Shown here piece after piece: positions 19,443 through 28,036 of a stretch of 64,000 bases of DNA; position 1 is the first letter of the stretch; the number at the start of each line of letters is the position of its first letter. Source of the DNA: Altericroceibacterium indicum. GTDB taxonomy: Bacteria; Pseudomonadota; Alphaproteobacteria; Sphingomonadales; Sphingomonadaceae. The notes under the pieces were generated by a model. It saw nothing but the letters and a program-made list of their open reading frames with translations. It had not been told where the DNA came from and searched no databases. The stretch lies in NCBI RefSeq assembly GCF_009828105.1, contig NZ_WTYQ01000003.1, positions 465,678 to 529,677 of the forward strand. The letters run 5' to 3'. Position numbers and translations under genes: made by a program.

Positions 19443-21169
19443 CAGTCAGCTCGCTTTGCGAATGGAGAGGGTGAAGTGGAAACCGGTTCGGCGATGGGCG
19501 CGGCCAGATAATCTTCTGGCCTGGCAGCAGCGACACGCTGCGGGGACATGAGAATTACCCGATCACATTGTTCGATCAGGCGCGGATCATGGGTGGCCAG
19601 CACGATAATGGTCCCCCGCTGGCGCATTTCGTTGAGTGCCGTGAACAGCACTTGGTGCAGATGTCGATCAAGATTGGCGGAAGGCTCGTCCAGTAAAAGC
19701 AAAGCAGGGGACCCAAAGAATGCCCGTGCCAGACTGATGAGCTGCTTCTGGCCGGCGCTGACATGGTTACCTCCAGGGCCAACGCGCGTGTCATAGCCGT
19801 CCGGCATACTCATGATCGTGCGGTGCGCACCTGATACCCGCGCGGCATTGATGACATCATTTGCATCCGCCTCGCCAAAGCGGGCAATGTTTTGGGCGAT
19901 CGTACCGGACAGCAGTTCAGCATCCTGCGGCACATATCCGATATAGCGCCCGCGATCGGCTGACGGCCAGCGGTGCACATCGCGTCCGCCCAGATGAACA
20001 GTGCCGGAAAGCGCTGGCCATGCACCTGCAAGTGTTTGCAGGAAGGTGGTTTTGCCTGACCCAATACCTCCGACCAGAGCGGTTAGGTTGCTTTCCTCAA
20101 AGGATATGCCGAATTTGGGGACAAGCGGCTTGTCCCCGCCGGGAACGCTGATTTCAAGATTTTTGGCTTCCAGAATAGGGTCAGGCCGAGGAAGTGCGGT
20201 GAAGCTCTGCTTTTGCTTTTCGCTCAGTAGTTTCTTGCCCAGTTTCCTCCATGATGTGCGGGCGTTCACGATCTGGCGCCACATTCCCACAGATTGATCG
20301 ATCGGGGCCAGTGCCCGCCCAAGAAGGATGGAGCCTGCAACGATGGTGCCGGGGCTGGCCTGTTGCTTGATCACGAGAACCGCCCCGATTCCCAATGCAG
20401 CGCTTTGCAGAACCATGCGCAAACCGCGCGTGGTGGAACTGTAGGCTGCATTTTCGCTCGCATTGCCAAGAGCGCGTGAATCGGCTGCATCCTTGCGCTG
20501 CTTCCATGCATGAAAGGCCGGACCAATCATCCCCATGGCAATGATGGCAGAGCGTTGCCGCTCAAGCCCGGCAGCATAAAGGCGAGCGGAATTTTCTGCC
20601 TTTTGCGCTTCTTCCACCCTGTCCCGCGTGAACTTTTCACTACTGAAGGCGATCACCAGCAACAGAACCGCCCCGCCCAGCGCCAGAAAACCCAGAATGG
20701 GATGAATCAAAAACATCACACCGATGAAAAAGGGCGTGAAGGGCAGATCGAAAAAAGGCAGAATCATTCCGTGCGTGAGGAAAGTCTGCATGGTCGAAAG
20801 GTCCGTCTGATCCCCCGCCAACTGCCCTTGTTTGAGCGTTTGCAATCCATTGGCGAATTCTTCTTCGTCATAGAGCGACTGTAACTTGGTGGAGGCCAGC
20901 GCTACCGCGCGGCGGCGGGCAGCTTCTGCAACGCCATAAACAATCAGAAGGCCGATCGCGAGGATCGTGATGAGGATCAAAGTCTCCATCGAACCGGAAG
21001 TCAGGACCCGATCATAGACCTGCAGCATATACAGGGGTGAGACGAGCAACGTCAGATTCACGATCACAGTGAATCCGGCTGTTGCCATGAAATAGGGGCT
21101 TAAAGGCCCCCGCGTTCCGGGTAGTTTTGTCCAAAGGGAGGCTGATCCCGCTGCCGCTGCTTGTGCCAT
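19442..21169 (-). CDS. Type I secretion ABC exporter (PrtD-type permease/ATPase)
   Basis: The 575-residue half-transporter has an N-terminal six-helix membrane domain and a C-terminal ATPase. Walker A is GGIGSGKTT, Walker B LLLLDEPSANLD, and the H-loop LATHDPR. The signature motif reads VSAGQKQL rather than LSGGQ; SAGQ variants occur in PrtD-type exporters. There is no C39 peptidase domain, so substrates should carry an uncleaved C-terminal signal. The start at ATG 21169 is preceded by AAGGAACAAAC; the open frame to 21226 is not needed. It is the first gene of the secretion operon and faces the cadherin-repeat gene across about 290 bp. Confidence 0.95.
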   Translation of the reverse strand: MAQAAAAGSASLWTKLPGTRGPLSPYFMATAGFTVIVNLTLLVSPLYMLQVYDRVLTSGSMETLILITILAIGLLIVYGVAEAARRRAVALASTKLQSLYDEEEFANGLQTLKQGQLAGDQTDLSTMQTFLTHGMILPFFDLPFTPFFIGVMFLIHPILGFLALGGAVLLLVIAFSSEKFTRDRVEEAQKAENSARLYAAGLERQRSAIIAMGMIGPAFHAWKQRKDAADSRALGNASENAAYSSTTRGLRMVLQSAALGIGAVLVIKQQASPGTIVAGSILLGRALAPIDQSVGMWRQIVNARTSWRKLGKKLLSEKQKQSFTALPRPDPILEAKNLEISVPGGDKPLVPKFGISFEESNLTALVGGIGSGKTTFLQTLAGAWPALSGTVHLGGRDVHRWPSADRGRYIGYVPQDAELLSGTIAQNIARFGEADANDVINAARVSGAHRTIMSMPDGYDTRVGPGGNHVSAGQKQLISLARAFFGSPALLLLDEPSANLDRHLHQVLFTALNEMRQRGTIIVLATHDPRLIEQCDRVILMSPQRVAAARPEDYLAAPIAEPVSTSPSPFAKRAD

Positions 21170-21461
21170 GTTTGTTCCTTCTGCGTCGCTTCCCCCCAAA
21201 CGCGAGGTGTGCGACCGAATGAACACAGCATATTTAACCAGACCACTAAGCGACTACCCGTAATAACCTCCATTTCGGAGCATAAGGATTATGTGCTAGA
21301 AGTAAGAAGCGTAAAAAATCCTTGTGTTTCAGTTGAAAAATCATGGTTTAATATGGATCATGAATATCTCTTTGAACTGAATAGGCTTTAACACCTAATT
21401 GCTGCTTAAGACTGTCTGCGGGAGTGTATCGGCAACACTTACCGTCAGATTGGGAAATCGT
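21170..21461. promoter_or_regulatory. Divergent control region between secretion operon and cadherin gene
   Basis: This is a 292-bp AT-rich interval between two divergent starts, so it must contain promoters for both units. I see no convincing -35/-10 pair or operator. Stretches such as 21290-21400 are markedly AT-rich compared with the flanking genes. The short open frame within it (about 76 codons) has no coding character. Confidence 0.5.
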
Positions 21462-23075
21462 ATGTCTAAGCTACAGCAACACGTCCGTAAGGGAGCCTCT
21501 TCACTCTTGGGACTGTTGGCGATGGGATTCATGGCCGACGCTCATGCCCAAACCGGCGGGGAGGCTGTGGCGATTGGCGATATTCAAGGCGCTGAAACGT
21601 CCAATGTCCTGGCGGATGGGTCTTTGCAGATCACCATGTCCAACGGATTTACGATCAATATACCCCCCAGTCAGTTCTACATCGCCAATGGAGAGATTTA
21701 CATCTCGCAAGGAGCGATGGCGTTGAATGGCCTTGTGGCCGGGGCAACCACGGGCTTGCCGTTTGGCACTGTGGTGCTGGGTGTTGGCGCAGTGGGGGCA
21801 GGGGTTGCTGCTGCCGTTGCTGCATCAAGTGACAAGGATTCAAAATCCGGGTCCGACGGAGATGGGAATGGCGGCGATGGAAAGGGCGATGGTGATGGTG
21901 GAAATACAGCTAATCGTTCTCCCGTTTTAGCTGGGGAAAGCATCGTCACAGTCGATGAAAATCAACTGAAAGCCTACCAGATTTCAGCCACGGATGCGGA
22001 CAAGGACACGCTGACCTATTCCATCTCCGGGACAGACGCGGCGCTCTTCAACGTGAATGCTTCCACAGGTGAAGTGACCTTCAAGGAAAAGCCTGACTAC
22101 GAAGCGCCCAATGATGGCAATGAAGACGGTATTTATATCGTCAAAGTCACGGCGAGCGATGGCACCAAAAGCGCCTCCAAATCGGTCAGTATTGTCGTCA
22201 AGAATGCCAATGATGCGCCGGAATTTACCAGCAGCGATGCGGTTAGCGTGGAGGAAAATCAGACTTTGGCCTATCAGGCGGTTACTGAAGATCGGGAAGA
22301 CGATAATATTACCTACAGCCTTTCCGGGACAGACGCTTCGAAGTTTCTGATCAATCAAACCACAGGTGAAGTGACCTTCAAAACGGCTCCCGACTATGAA
22401 AGCGATCCCGGAAAAACCTATCAGATTACCGTTTCTGCCGATGATGGAACCCATACCACGACGCAGGATGTGACCATCACCGTCACGGATGTGGATGAAG
22501 CGCCGGTTATTAGCACCGCAGCCAGTGTGGATGCGGCAGAGGAACAGACTTCAGTTGTTACCATCTCAGCGGAAGATCCGGAAGGTAAGGATCTGACCTA
22601 TTCTATCACTGGTGGTGCAGATTCAGGGAAGTTCACTATAGATTCTGCTACGGGCGAACTGAACTTCCAGTCAGCGCCAGATTATGAAACGCCCGGTGCG
22701 GCCGATGGTTCGAACGCTTATCAGGTGACTATTACGGTCAGTGATGGTGTCGAGGATTCCACACTCGATCTGACTGTGAATGTTACCAATGTTGCGGACC
22801 CAAGCAACATGCCTTCAACCCCCGCTAATGCTGATGATTTTACAGAGGATTCAATAGCGCTCACTTCGCTTGTTGATGCAGGTGCCGTGGACTTGAACAT
22901 CTTTGAGGATGATCCTGATACGATTGCAGCGCTTGCGGCCTCTGTCCCCACAGGCGAATGGGCCGAAGATCATTCCCAAACTGACCCTGGCATGATGCTG
23001 GTGGCTGATGATGTGTTGGAGCTGAGCTTGCAACAAATGGCTGAGAGCGATCATTCGGACATGCTGGCTGCATAA
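21462..23075 (+). CDS. Cadherin-like repeat surface protein; candidate T1SS substrate or adhesin
   Basis: The 537-residue acidic protein has a signal-peptide-like N-terminus (about 1-29, ending ADAHA-Q) and a beta-rich region. A glycine/alanine hydrophobic stretch (about 95-122) and a Gly/Asp/Ser linker (about 124-148) come next. Three cadherin-like repeats of about 97 residues follow (about 152-445). Each has xTVDEN/SVEEN-type starts, a DLTYSI/NITYSL strand and an FxxxxTGEVTFK turn; links such as DVDEAP and DADKD look suited to calcium. The acidic C-terminus ends HSDMLAA, with no RTX GGxGxD nonapeptides and no LPXTG. The divergent T1SS suggests export by it, but a Sec-like N-terminus is unusual for a T1SS substrate. 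The N-terminus could instead be a retention module as in BapA/LapA adhesins. ATG 21462 was chosen by the signal-like sequence. Confidence 0.85.
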   Translation: MSKLQQHVRKGASSLLGLLAMGFMADAHAQTGGEAVAIGDIQGAETSNVLADGSLQITMSNGFTINIPPSQFYIANGEIYISQGAMALNGLVAGATTGLPFGTVVLGVGAVGAGVAAAVAASSDKDSKSGSDGDGNGGDGKGDGDGGNTANRSPVLAGESIVTVDENQLKAYQISATDADKDTLTYSISGTDAALFNVNASTGEVTFKEKPDYEAPNDGNEDGIYIVKVTASDGTKSASKSVSIVVKNANDAPEFTSSDAVSVEENQTLAYQAVTEDREDDNITYSLSGTDASKFLINQTTGEVTFKTAPDYESDPGKTYQITVSADDGTHTTTQDVTITVTDVDEAPVISTAASVDAAEEQTSVVTISAEDPEGKDLTYSITGGADSGKFTIDSATGELNFQSAPDYETPGAADGSNAYQVTITVSDGVEDSTLDLTVNVTNVADPSNMPSTPANADDFTEDSIALTSLVDAGAVDLNIFEDDPDTIAALAASVPTGEWAEDHSQTDPGMMLVADDVLELSLQQMAESDHSDMLAA

Positions 23076-23282
23076 GCCAATAGCAATGGCTTTGCGGGAT
23101 ATATTCAAACCCGGAATGAATATGAGCATATAAAGTAAATGATCTATTCATTTTAAAAATAATATGAATTAATCATTTATATTTTTGCCACATAGTCTTT
23201 GAAATGTCGCGGAAATGTTCATCTTCTGTAACAAAGGTTTGCTAGAGAAAATTCGCCGAGCTGGGTAAACTGGGGCTTCACC

Positions 23283-24191
23283 ATGTTTGACGAATTCGAC
23301 GGACTGACGAAACACCAAGGCACGACCATTGCCGCCTTTCCACAATTGGCGGTGCAGGAACCTGCCAAGCCTGAGCCATCACTGGAAGGCAGACGAAAGT
23401 TTCGCACCATCTGGATTAGTGATGTGCATTTAGGCACCAAGGGCTGCAATGCCGAATTGCTGATCGACTTCCTCGATAGCGTCGATTCTGAAACCATGTA
23501 TCTGGTAGGCGATATTATTGACGGCTGGCGGTTGAAGAAGAAGTTCTACTGGCCCGCTGCTCACAATGATATTGTGTGGCGTATCCTGAAGCGCGCCAAG
23601 CGGGGAACGCGGATCGTGTATATTCCCGGCAATCATGACGAGATGTTCCGCCAGTTCACCGGGCTCAGCTTTGGCGGAGTGGAGATTCGCCGCGCAGCCT
23701 TTCACACTACCGCCGATGGCCGCCGTTTGATGGTGCTGCATGGTGATGAATTTGATGCGATCATGCTGGCCCATCGCTGGCTCGCCTTTGTCGGCGATGC
23801 GCTTTACACCATGACAATGGGTCTTAACCGCTGGGTGAATGCGGTGCGCCGCAAACTTGGGTTGCCTTATTGGTCGCTCAGCAAAATGGCCAAGCACAAG
23901 GTCAAGAATGCGGTTGAATTTATTTCCCAATATGAAGAGATCGTGGCGCGCGCAGCGGGAGAACGCGGCGTCGATGGTGTGGTTTGCGGCCATATTCACA
24001 CCGCTGAAATCCGTAATTTCGACGGCATCGAATATTATAATGACGGGGATTGGGTGGAAGGTTGTAATGCCTTGGTTGAGCATTTCGATGGGCGGATGGA
24101 GATCCTCCATTGGGCAGATGAGGTGGCCAAGCGAGATGCAGAAGCAGCAGAAGCCGAAACCGAAGATCTGCCCGAATCGTTCGCCGCATGA
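23283..24191 (+). CDS. Calcineurin-like metallophosphoesterase, LpxH-like family
   Basis: The 302-residue protein has all metallophosphoesterase motifs: SDVHLG (D47, H49), GDIIDGW (D77), GNHDE (N117, H118), LHGDEFD and GHIHTA. Similar proteins are annotated UDP-2,3-diacylglucosamine pyrophosphatase (lipid A synthesis). Sphingomonads typically replace lipopolysaccharide with glycosphingolipids, so that specific reaction is doubtful here; another nucleotide or phospholipid substrate is possible. The C-terminal tail is acidic and alanine-rich. Its stop overlaps the ATG of the glycosyltransferase (ATGA at 24188), so the two probably act together on an envelope lipid or sugar. Confidence 0.85.
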   Translation: MFDEFDGLTKHQGTTIAAFPQLAVQEPAKPEPSLEGRRKFRTIWISDVHLGTKGCNAELLIDFLDSVDSETMYLVGDIIDGWRLKKKFYWPAAHNDIVWRILKRAKRGTRIVYIPGNHDEMFRQFTGLSFGGVEIRRAAFHTTADGRRLMVLHGDEFDAIMLAHRWLAFVGDALYTMTMGLNRWVNAVRRKLGLPYWSLSKMAKHKVKNAVEFISQYEEIVARAAGERGVDGVVCGHIHTAEIRNFDGIEYYNDGDWVEGCNALVEHFDGRMEILHWADEVAKRDAEAAEAETEDLPESFAA

Positions 24192-25237
24192 AAATCGCGC
24201 TCATCACCGATGCCTGGGCACCGCAGGTTAATGGCGTTGTCCGCACCTTACAGACCGTGACGGAGGCACTGCGCCAGCGCGGCCATGATGTGCGGATTAT
24301 CTCACCCGACCAATTTCGGTCTTTCCCATGCCCAACCTATCCGGAGATTCGCCTGTCTCTGGTGGGGCAGCGCGGTATGGCCAAGCGACTGGATGATTTC
24401 GCCCCGGATGCGGTGCATATCGCCACGGAAGGGCCACTGGGTCTTGCTGCAAGGCGATATTGCATCAAGAATACGAAGCCCTTCACCACCGCCTATCATA
24501 CGCAATTTCCTGATTATCTTGCCCGGCGTACTGGTTTGCCGGCTGCGGTGTTCTGGCCATTTATCCGTTGGTTTCACCGCCCGTCTTCAGGGATCATGGT
24601 GGCGACAGAGACCATTCGCCAACAATTGCACGAGCATGGGCTGACGCGGTTGCGCAATTGGAGCCGTGGGGTTGATCTGGCCACTTTTCGCCCTGATGTG
24701 ACGCCGCCCGATCTCTTTTTTGAACTTCCGCGTCCGATTCAGCTTTATGTCGGGCGAGTCTCTGTTGAAAAAAACATTGAAGCCTTTCTCGCTAATAGCC
24801 ATCCGGGAACCAAGGTGGTGGTGGGCGATGGGCCAGCATTGCCCCGATTGCGACAAGCTTTTCCCAATGCGCTGTTTCTGGGCAAACAGCAGGGGGCCGC
24901 TTTGGCGTCCTGTTATGCGGGTGCAGATGTCTTTGTCTTCCCAAGCCGGACAGATACTTTTGGCCTGGTGATGATCGAAGCGCTGGCCTGTGGCACGCCT
25001 GTTGCTGCTTACCCTGTACCCGGCCCGCTGGACGTGTTGAGCCCGGCCAGTGGTGCGATGGAAGAACAGCTGGAGCAGGCTATTGCCAAAGCGGTATGCC
25101 TCGACCGCGAAGACTGTCTGGCCCATGGCCAAAGTTTTAGTTGGGAGGCGAGCACGGATCAGTTTCTTGCGGCTTTGGAGCCAGAACATCAGGCTTCGAG
25201 TTTTTCGCAATTCATGCCCAAATTGTCCTGCGCCTGA
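24188..25237 (+). CDS. Glycosyltransferase family 4 (GT-B fold)
   Basis: The 349-residue protein starts KIALITDAWAPQVNGVVRTL, the hallmark of a GT4 subgroup that includes mannosyl- and glucosyltransferases making glycolipids. The donor-binding region contains YVGRVSVEKNIEAFL and VFVFPSRTDTFGLVMIEALACGTPVAAYPVPGPLDV, with the EX7E-like element. The acceptor is unknown; coupling to the phosphoesterase suggests a lipid-linked substrate at the inner membrane. The C-terminus (SFSQFMPKLSCA) is unremarkable. A terminator-like hairpin follows at 25336-25372. Confidence 0.9.
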   Translation: MKIALITDAWAPQVNGVVRTLQTVTEALRQRGHDVRIISPDQFRSFPCPTYPEIRLSLVGQRGMAKRLDDFAPDAVHIATEGPLGLAARRYCIKNTKPFTTAYHTQFPDYLARRTGLPAAVFWPFIRWFHRPSSGIMVATETIRQQLHEHGLTRLRNWSRGVDLATFRPDVTPPDLFFELPRPIQLYVGRVSVEKNIEAFLANSHPGTKVVVGDGPALPRLRQAFPNALFLGKQQGAALASCYAGADVFVFPSRTDTFGLVMIEALACGTPVAAYPVPGPLDVLSPASGAMEEQLEQAIAKAVCLDREDCLAHGQSFSWEASTDQFLAALEPEHQASSFSQFMPKLSCA

Positions 25238-25335
25238 GCCGGAAAAGAGCACTGTAACTAACGAAAATTACTGAATCGGCGTGTCTATGCCGCTTTATCT
25301 TGCCGAAAAGCAGGCAATAGCCTAAATGATAGGGG

Positions 25336-25372
25336 AAAGGCCGCTCCGAAAAGGGGCGGCCCTTATATTTTA
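25336..25372 (+). terminator. Terminator after the glycosyltransferase gene
   Basis: The arms ggccgctcc and ggggcggcc flank a short A-rich loop, with one G-T pair, and are followed by CTTATATTTT. The structure lies about 100 bases after the glycosyltransferase stop and about 40 bases before the trcR start. Confidence 0.75.
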
Positions 25373-25409
25373 CGCTCCTTGACAGGGAGCCGAGACATCG
25401 GAGATTACC

Positions 25410-26120
25410 GTGGCCCAGCCCACCCCCCTGATGCCGCACGCGACCGCTTCCTGGCTGGTCGATAACACCGCGCTCAGATTTAATCAGATCGCGGATTTCT
25501 GCGGTTTGCATATTCTTGAAGTCCAGGCGATGGCGGATGATTTGGCGAGCGCCAAATACACTGGCCGTGACCCCGTCCATTCGGGCGAACTGACGCATGA
25601 AGAGATTGAACGCGGTCAGAATGACCCCGAATATCGTCTCAAAATGCAGAAGGCCCCGGTTGAAGTGGGGCGCACCAAGGGTGCACGCTACACACCGGTT
25701 TCCAAGCGTCAGGATAAGCCCGACGGTATCGCATGGATTTTGCGCAACCATCCGGAAATGTCGGATGCGCAGATTTCCAAGTTGATCGGCACGACCCGCA
25801 CAACCATTGCGGCTATTCGTGATCGCGAACATTGGAACATTCAGAACATTCAGGCGAAAGACCCTGTGACTCTGGGCCTGTGTTCGCAGCGTGAACTCGA
25901 TGCGGCTGTCGCCAAGGCTGCCAAGAAAAGCGGCGCGACGGAAGCGGAAGATGCAGCTCCTGTGGCGGAAGGTGTGGATGAACGCCAGAAGCTGATCGAT
26001 GAATTGCGTGCAGAGCGCCAGGATCAGGTTCGCGCCGCAGCAGAAGCTGCTCAGGAAGCAGAAGCCGCAGCCTGGCTTCAGGCCAAGCGTGCTGCTGAAG
26101 CAGGGGATACCAAGGAATAG
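25410..26120 (+). CDS. trcR: TrcR, cell cycle transcriptional regulator (DUF1013)
   Basis: The 236-residue protein is typical of DUF1013. The first ~170 residues are conserved (MPHATASWLVDNTALRFNQIADFCGLH, then DGIAWILRNHPEMSDAQISKLIGTTRTTIAAIRDREHW). These are two helix-turn-helix-like segments. A lysine/alanine/glutamate tail follows. In Caulobacter the homologue TrcR binds DNA with RNA polymerase and affects cell-cycle and housekeeping promoters. The start is GTG 25410, preceded by GGAG six bases upstream. A strong terminator follows at 26151-26180. Confidence 0.92.
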   Translation: MAQPTPLMPHATASWLVDNTALRFNQIADFCGLHILEVQAMADDLASAKYTGRDPVHSGELTHEEIERGQNDPEYRLKMQKAPVEVGRTKGARYTPVSKRQDKPDGIAWILRNHPEMSDAQISKLIGTTRTTIAAIRDREHWNIQNIQAKDPVTLGLCSQRELDAAVAKAAKKSGATEAEDAAPVAEGVDERQKLIDELRAERQDQVRAAAEAAQEAEAAAWLQAKRAAEAGDTKE

Positions 26121-26150
26121 TCTTCCTTCATCTCATGAGTGAATATTGAC

Positions 26151-26180
26151 AAGCCGGCCCCGCAAGAGGCCGGCTTTTTC
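26151..26180 (+). terminator. Terminator of trcR
   Basis: A perfect 9-base stem (aagccggcc / ggccggctt) with an 8-base loop is followed by TTTTC. It lies 30 bases after the trcR stop. Because the region is convergent with the bactofilin gene it may serve both directions, although the minus-strand run of U is poor. Confidence 0.9.
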
Positions 26181-26206
26181 ATGTGCAGATAGCGGCAGGT
26201 GATTGA

Positions 26207-26596
26207 TTAATTGGAGTTGGCCAGCGTCAAATTCGGAAGTTCTGCAGATTTCTGCTCACTTTCGTTCTTTTGGGCGCCCTTCTGGGCGAAACGGCCATCC
26301 ACCTTGGCGCCTTCTTCAATCGTCAATGCGTCGTAGAATACATCCCCTTCGACCACCGCGCTCTGCAAAATCACCACTTGGCTGGCAGTGATGGAGCCGG
26401 TGATCCGGCCGGAAAGCCGGGCGCTTTCTGCGGTGACAGACCCCTCTATCACCCCGCTTTCGCCCTGCACCAGCGCGGCGCAGGCAAGATCGCCCTTGAT
26501 CTGGCCGTCCAGATGAATTTCAGCACTGGCATTCAGATCGCCGGTGATCACCACATCAGCGCCGATGACCGAGAATGTTGATCCGCTTCGTGGCAT
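26207..26596 (-). CDS. Bactofilin (polymer-forming cytoskeletal protein, DUF583)
   Basis: The 129-residue protein has the right-handed beta-helix repeats of bactofilins (TFSVIGADVVITGDLNASAEIHLDGQIKGDLACAALVQGESGVIEGSVTAESARLSGRITGSITASQVVIL). Short flexible tails flank the core. Bactofilins polymerise without nucleotide and act as membrane-associated scaffolds for cell-wall enzymes. The start is ATG 26596, seven bases after the M23 stop, so the two are one operon with the hydrolase first. The longer open frame upstream overlaps M23 and has no similarity. Confidence 0.93.
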   Translation of the reverse strand: MPRSGSTFSVIGADVVITGDLNASAEIHLDGQIKGDLACAALVQGESGVIEGSVTAESARLSGRITGSITASQVVILQSAVVEGDVFYDALTIEEGAKVDGRFAQKGAQKNESEQKSAELPNLTLANSN

Positions 26597-26603
26597 GGCC
26601 GGA

Positions 26604-27788
26604 TTATTCCGCGATGTGGGAAGCAGTGGGTTGCTTGGTGCGGATTTCTTCGAGAACATGCGGGGCGGACTCCAGAAAGGGGCGCGGGTTGACCGCACGA
26701 TTGTTGATGCGCACTTCAAAATGGAGATGCGAGCCGGTGGAACGGCCTGTGCTGCCCATCGCGCCGATGATATCGCCTGCCTTCACCTTCTGGCCAGCCT
26801 TGGCTTTCCAGGCAGACATATGGGCATAGCGGGTCATCAAGCCATTGCCATGGTTGATTTCCACGACTTTGCCATAGCCTGATCGTCGGCCGACAAAGCT
26901 CACCACACCGCGCGCGGCGGCGTGAATGGGCGTGCCGATCGCTCCACGAAAATCGATGCCCTTGTGCATCGCCCCTCCGCGGGTGAAGGGATCATGGCGA
27001 TAGCCAAAGCCTGATGAAATCGAGACATTGGTTACGGGCATTACTTGCGGAATGCCTGCCAGTGCCTGTTCATAGATGGCTAGCCGAGCAAGGCCGAGGC
27101 CGAGCCTTTCAAACCGGGGGTCAACCGAGCCATCGCTGCTGGTGGAGAGGCTTTCAAGCGGACCGCCTTGTGCCATTCGCCCTTTGGCGGAGCGGGTGGC
27201 GGCGGCCATGATCTTGGGGTTGAGACCCAGGGCACGCATGGCAGCTTCGGCCTGCCTGTTGCGCTGATCAACGATGCGGGTGAGGTGATCGACAAAAGCG
27301 ATCTGGCGCCGGTCCAGTTGCGCGAAAGAGGCCGCTTCCGGAATCGCTGCGCTCACCTTATTCGCTGTTTCCAGCAATGTCTGGTCGGAAGCAGGTGTGG
27401 CCGTTGCGGCGGGCGTTTGCGCGGCTTCCTTGCGCAAATCATCGGGCAGCATATCAACCATCTCTTCGAGGAAGACCTGCCGCCGCTCCAGATCATCGGC
27501 CAGATTGTGAAGGTCATCGCGATAGGTGGCGACGCTCTTTTCCGCTGTGGCCACTTCGGTTTCGCGTTCTGCCAGCGCGACGATATCATGCTGCGCGCGG
27601 TATTGGTTGAAGGCCATCACCGAAATGGAAATGATCCAAGCCAGCAGCAGAGCAGCAACAGCGCCCACTGCGGCCATTTGCACGCGTGAGGTTAAAGTAA
27701 TAAAGCGGACCTGCCCTCGGGAACGCATAAACAGCTCCCGATCAGGAAAACAGCTCCGCAGGCGATCCCATAGCCTGCCAGCATTCAT
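26604..27788 (-). CDS. M23 family endopeptidase with N-terminal membrane anchor (bactofilin partner)
   Basis: The 394-residue protein has one membrane helix (about 37-57), a coiled-coil periplasmic region (about 70-200), and a C-terminal LytM domain. Active-site motifs HKGIDF and HLHFE are both intact. In Caulobacter, Hyphomonas/Rhodomicrobium and Helicobacter, bactofilins work with such M23 enzymes (LmdC- or Csd-type) to shape cells or stalks. Here the genes are coupled. The start is ATG 27788; the 248-bp gap to the divergent proA should carry the promoter. Confidence 0.93.
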   Translation of the reverse strand: MNAGRLWDRLRSCFPDRELFMRSRGQVRFITLTSRVQMAAVGAVAALLLAWIISISVMAFNQYRAQHDIVALAERETEVATAEKSVATYRDDLHNLADDLERRQVFLEEMVDMLPDDLRKEAAQTPAATATPASDQTLLETANKVSAAIPEAASFAQLDRRQIAFVDHLTRIVDQRNRQAEAAMRALGLNPKIMAAATRSAKGRMAQGGPLESLSTSSDGSVDPRFERLGLGLARLAIYEQALAGIPQVMPVTNVSISSGFGYRHDPFTRGGAMHKGIDFRGAIGTPIHAAARGVVSFVGRRSGYGKVVEINHGNGLMTRYAHMSAWKAKAGQKVKAGDIIGAMGSTGRSTGSHLHFEVRINNRAVNPRPFLESAPHVLEEIRTKQPTASHIAE

Positions 27789-28036
27789 AAGCGGTCTTCG
27801 ATACCCCCGAATCCCTATTTCCGTCCGCCGGAAATGCTATCAGATAGACCTTTTGCCGCCAGAGCGGATCAGCGATAAGGGGGTGAACCGGTTCGCTGAA
27901 GCGATGAACCGTGCATTAATATCGGTATACGCATTCAGTTTGTCGACATTTTCGGGAACCAAATCTCATGCCTCCCACTGGTTAAGTAAATCAGCGATAC
28001 AATGACAAACCGCTCTGCCGGTGCTAGGAATACAAC

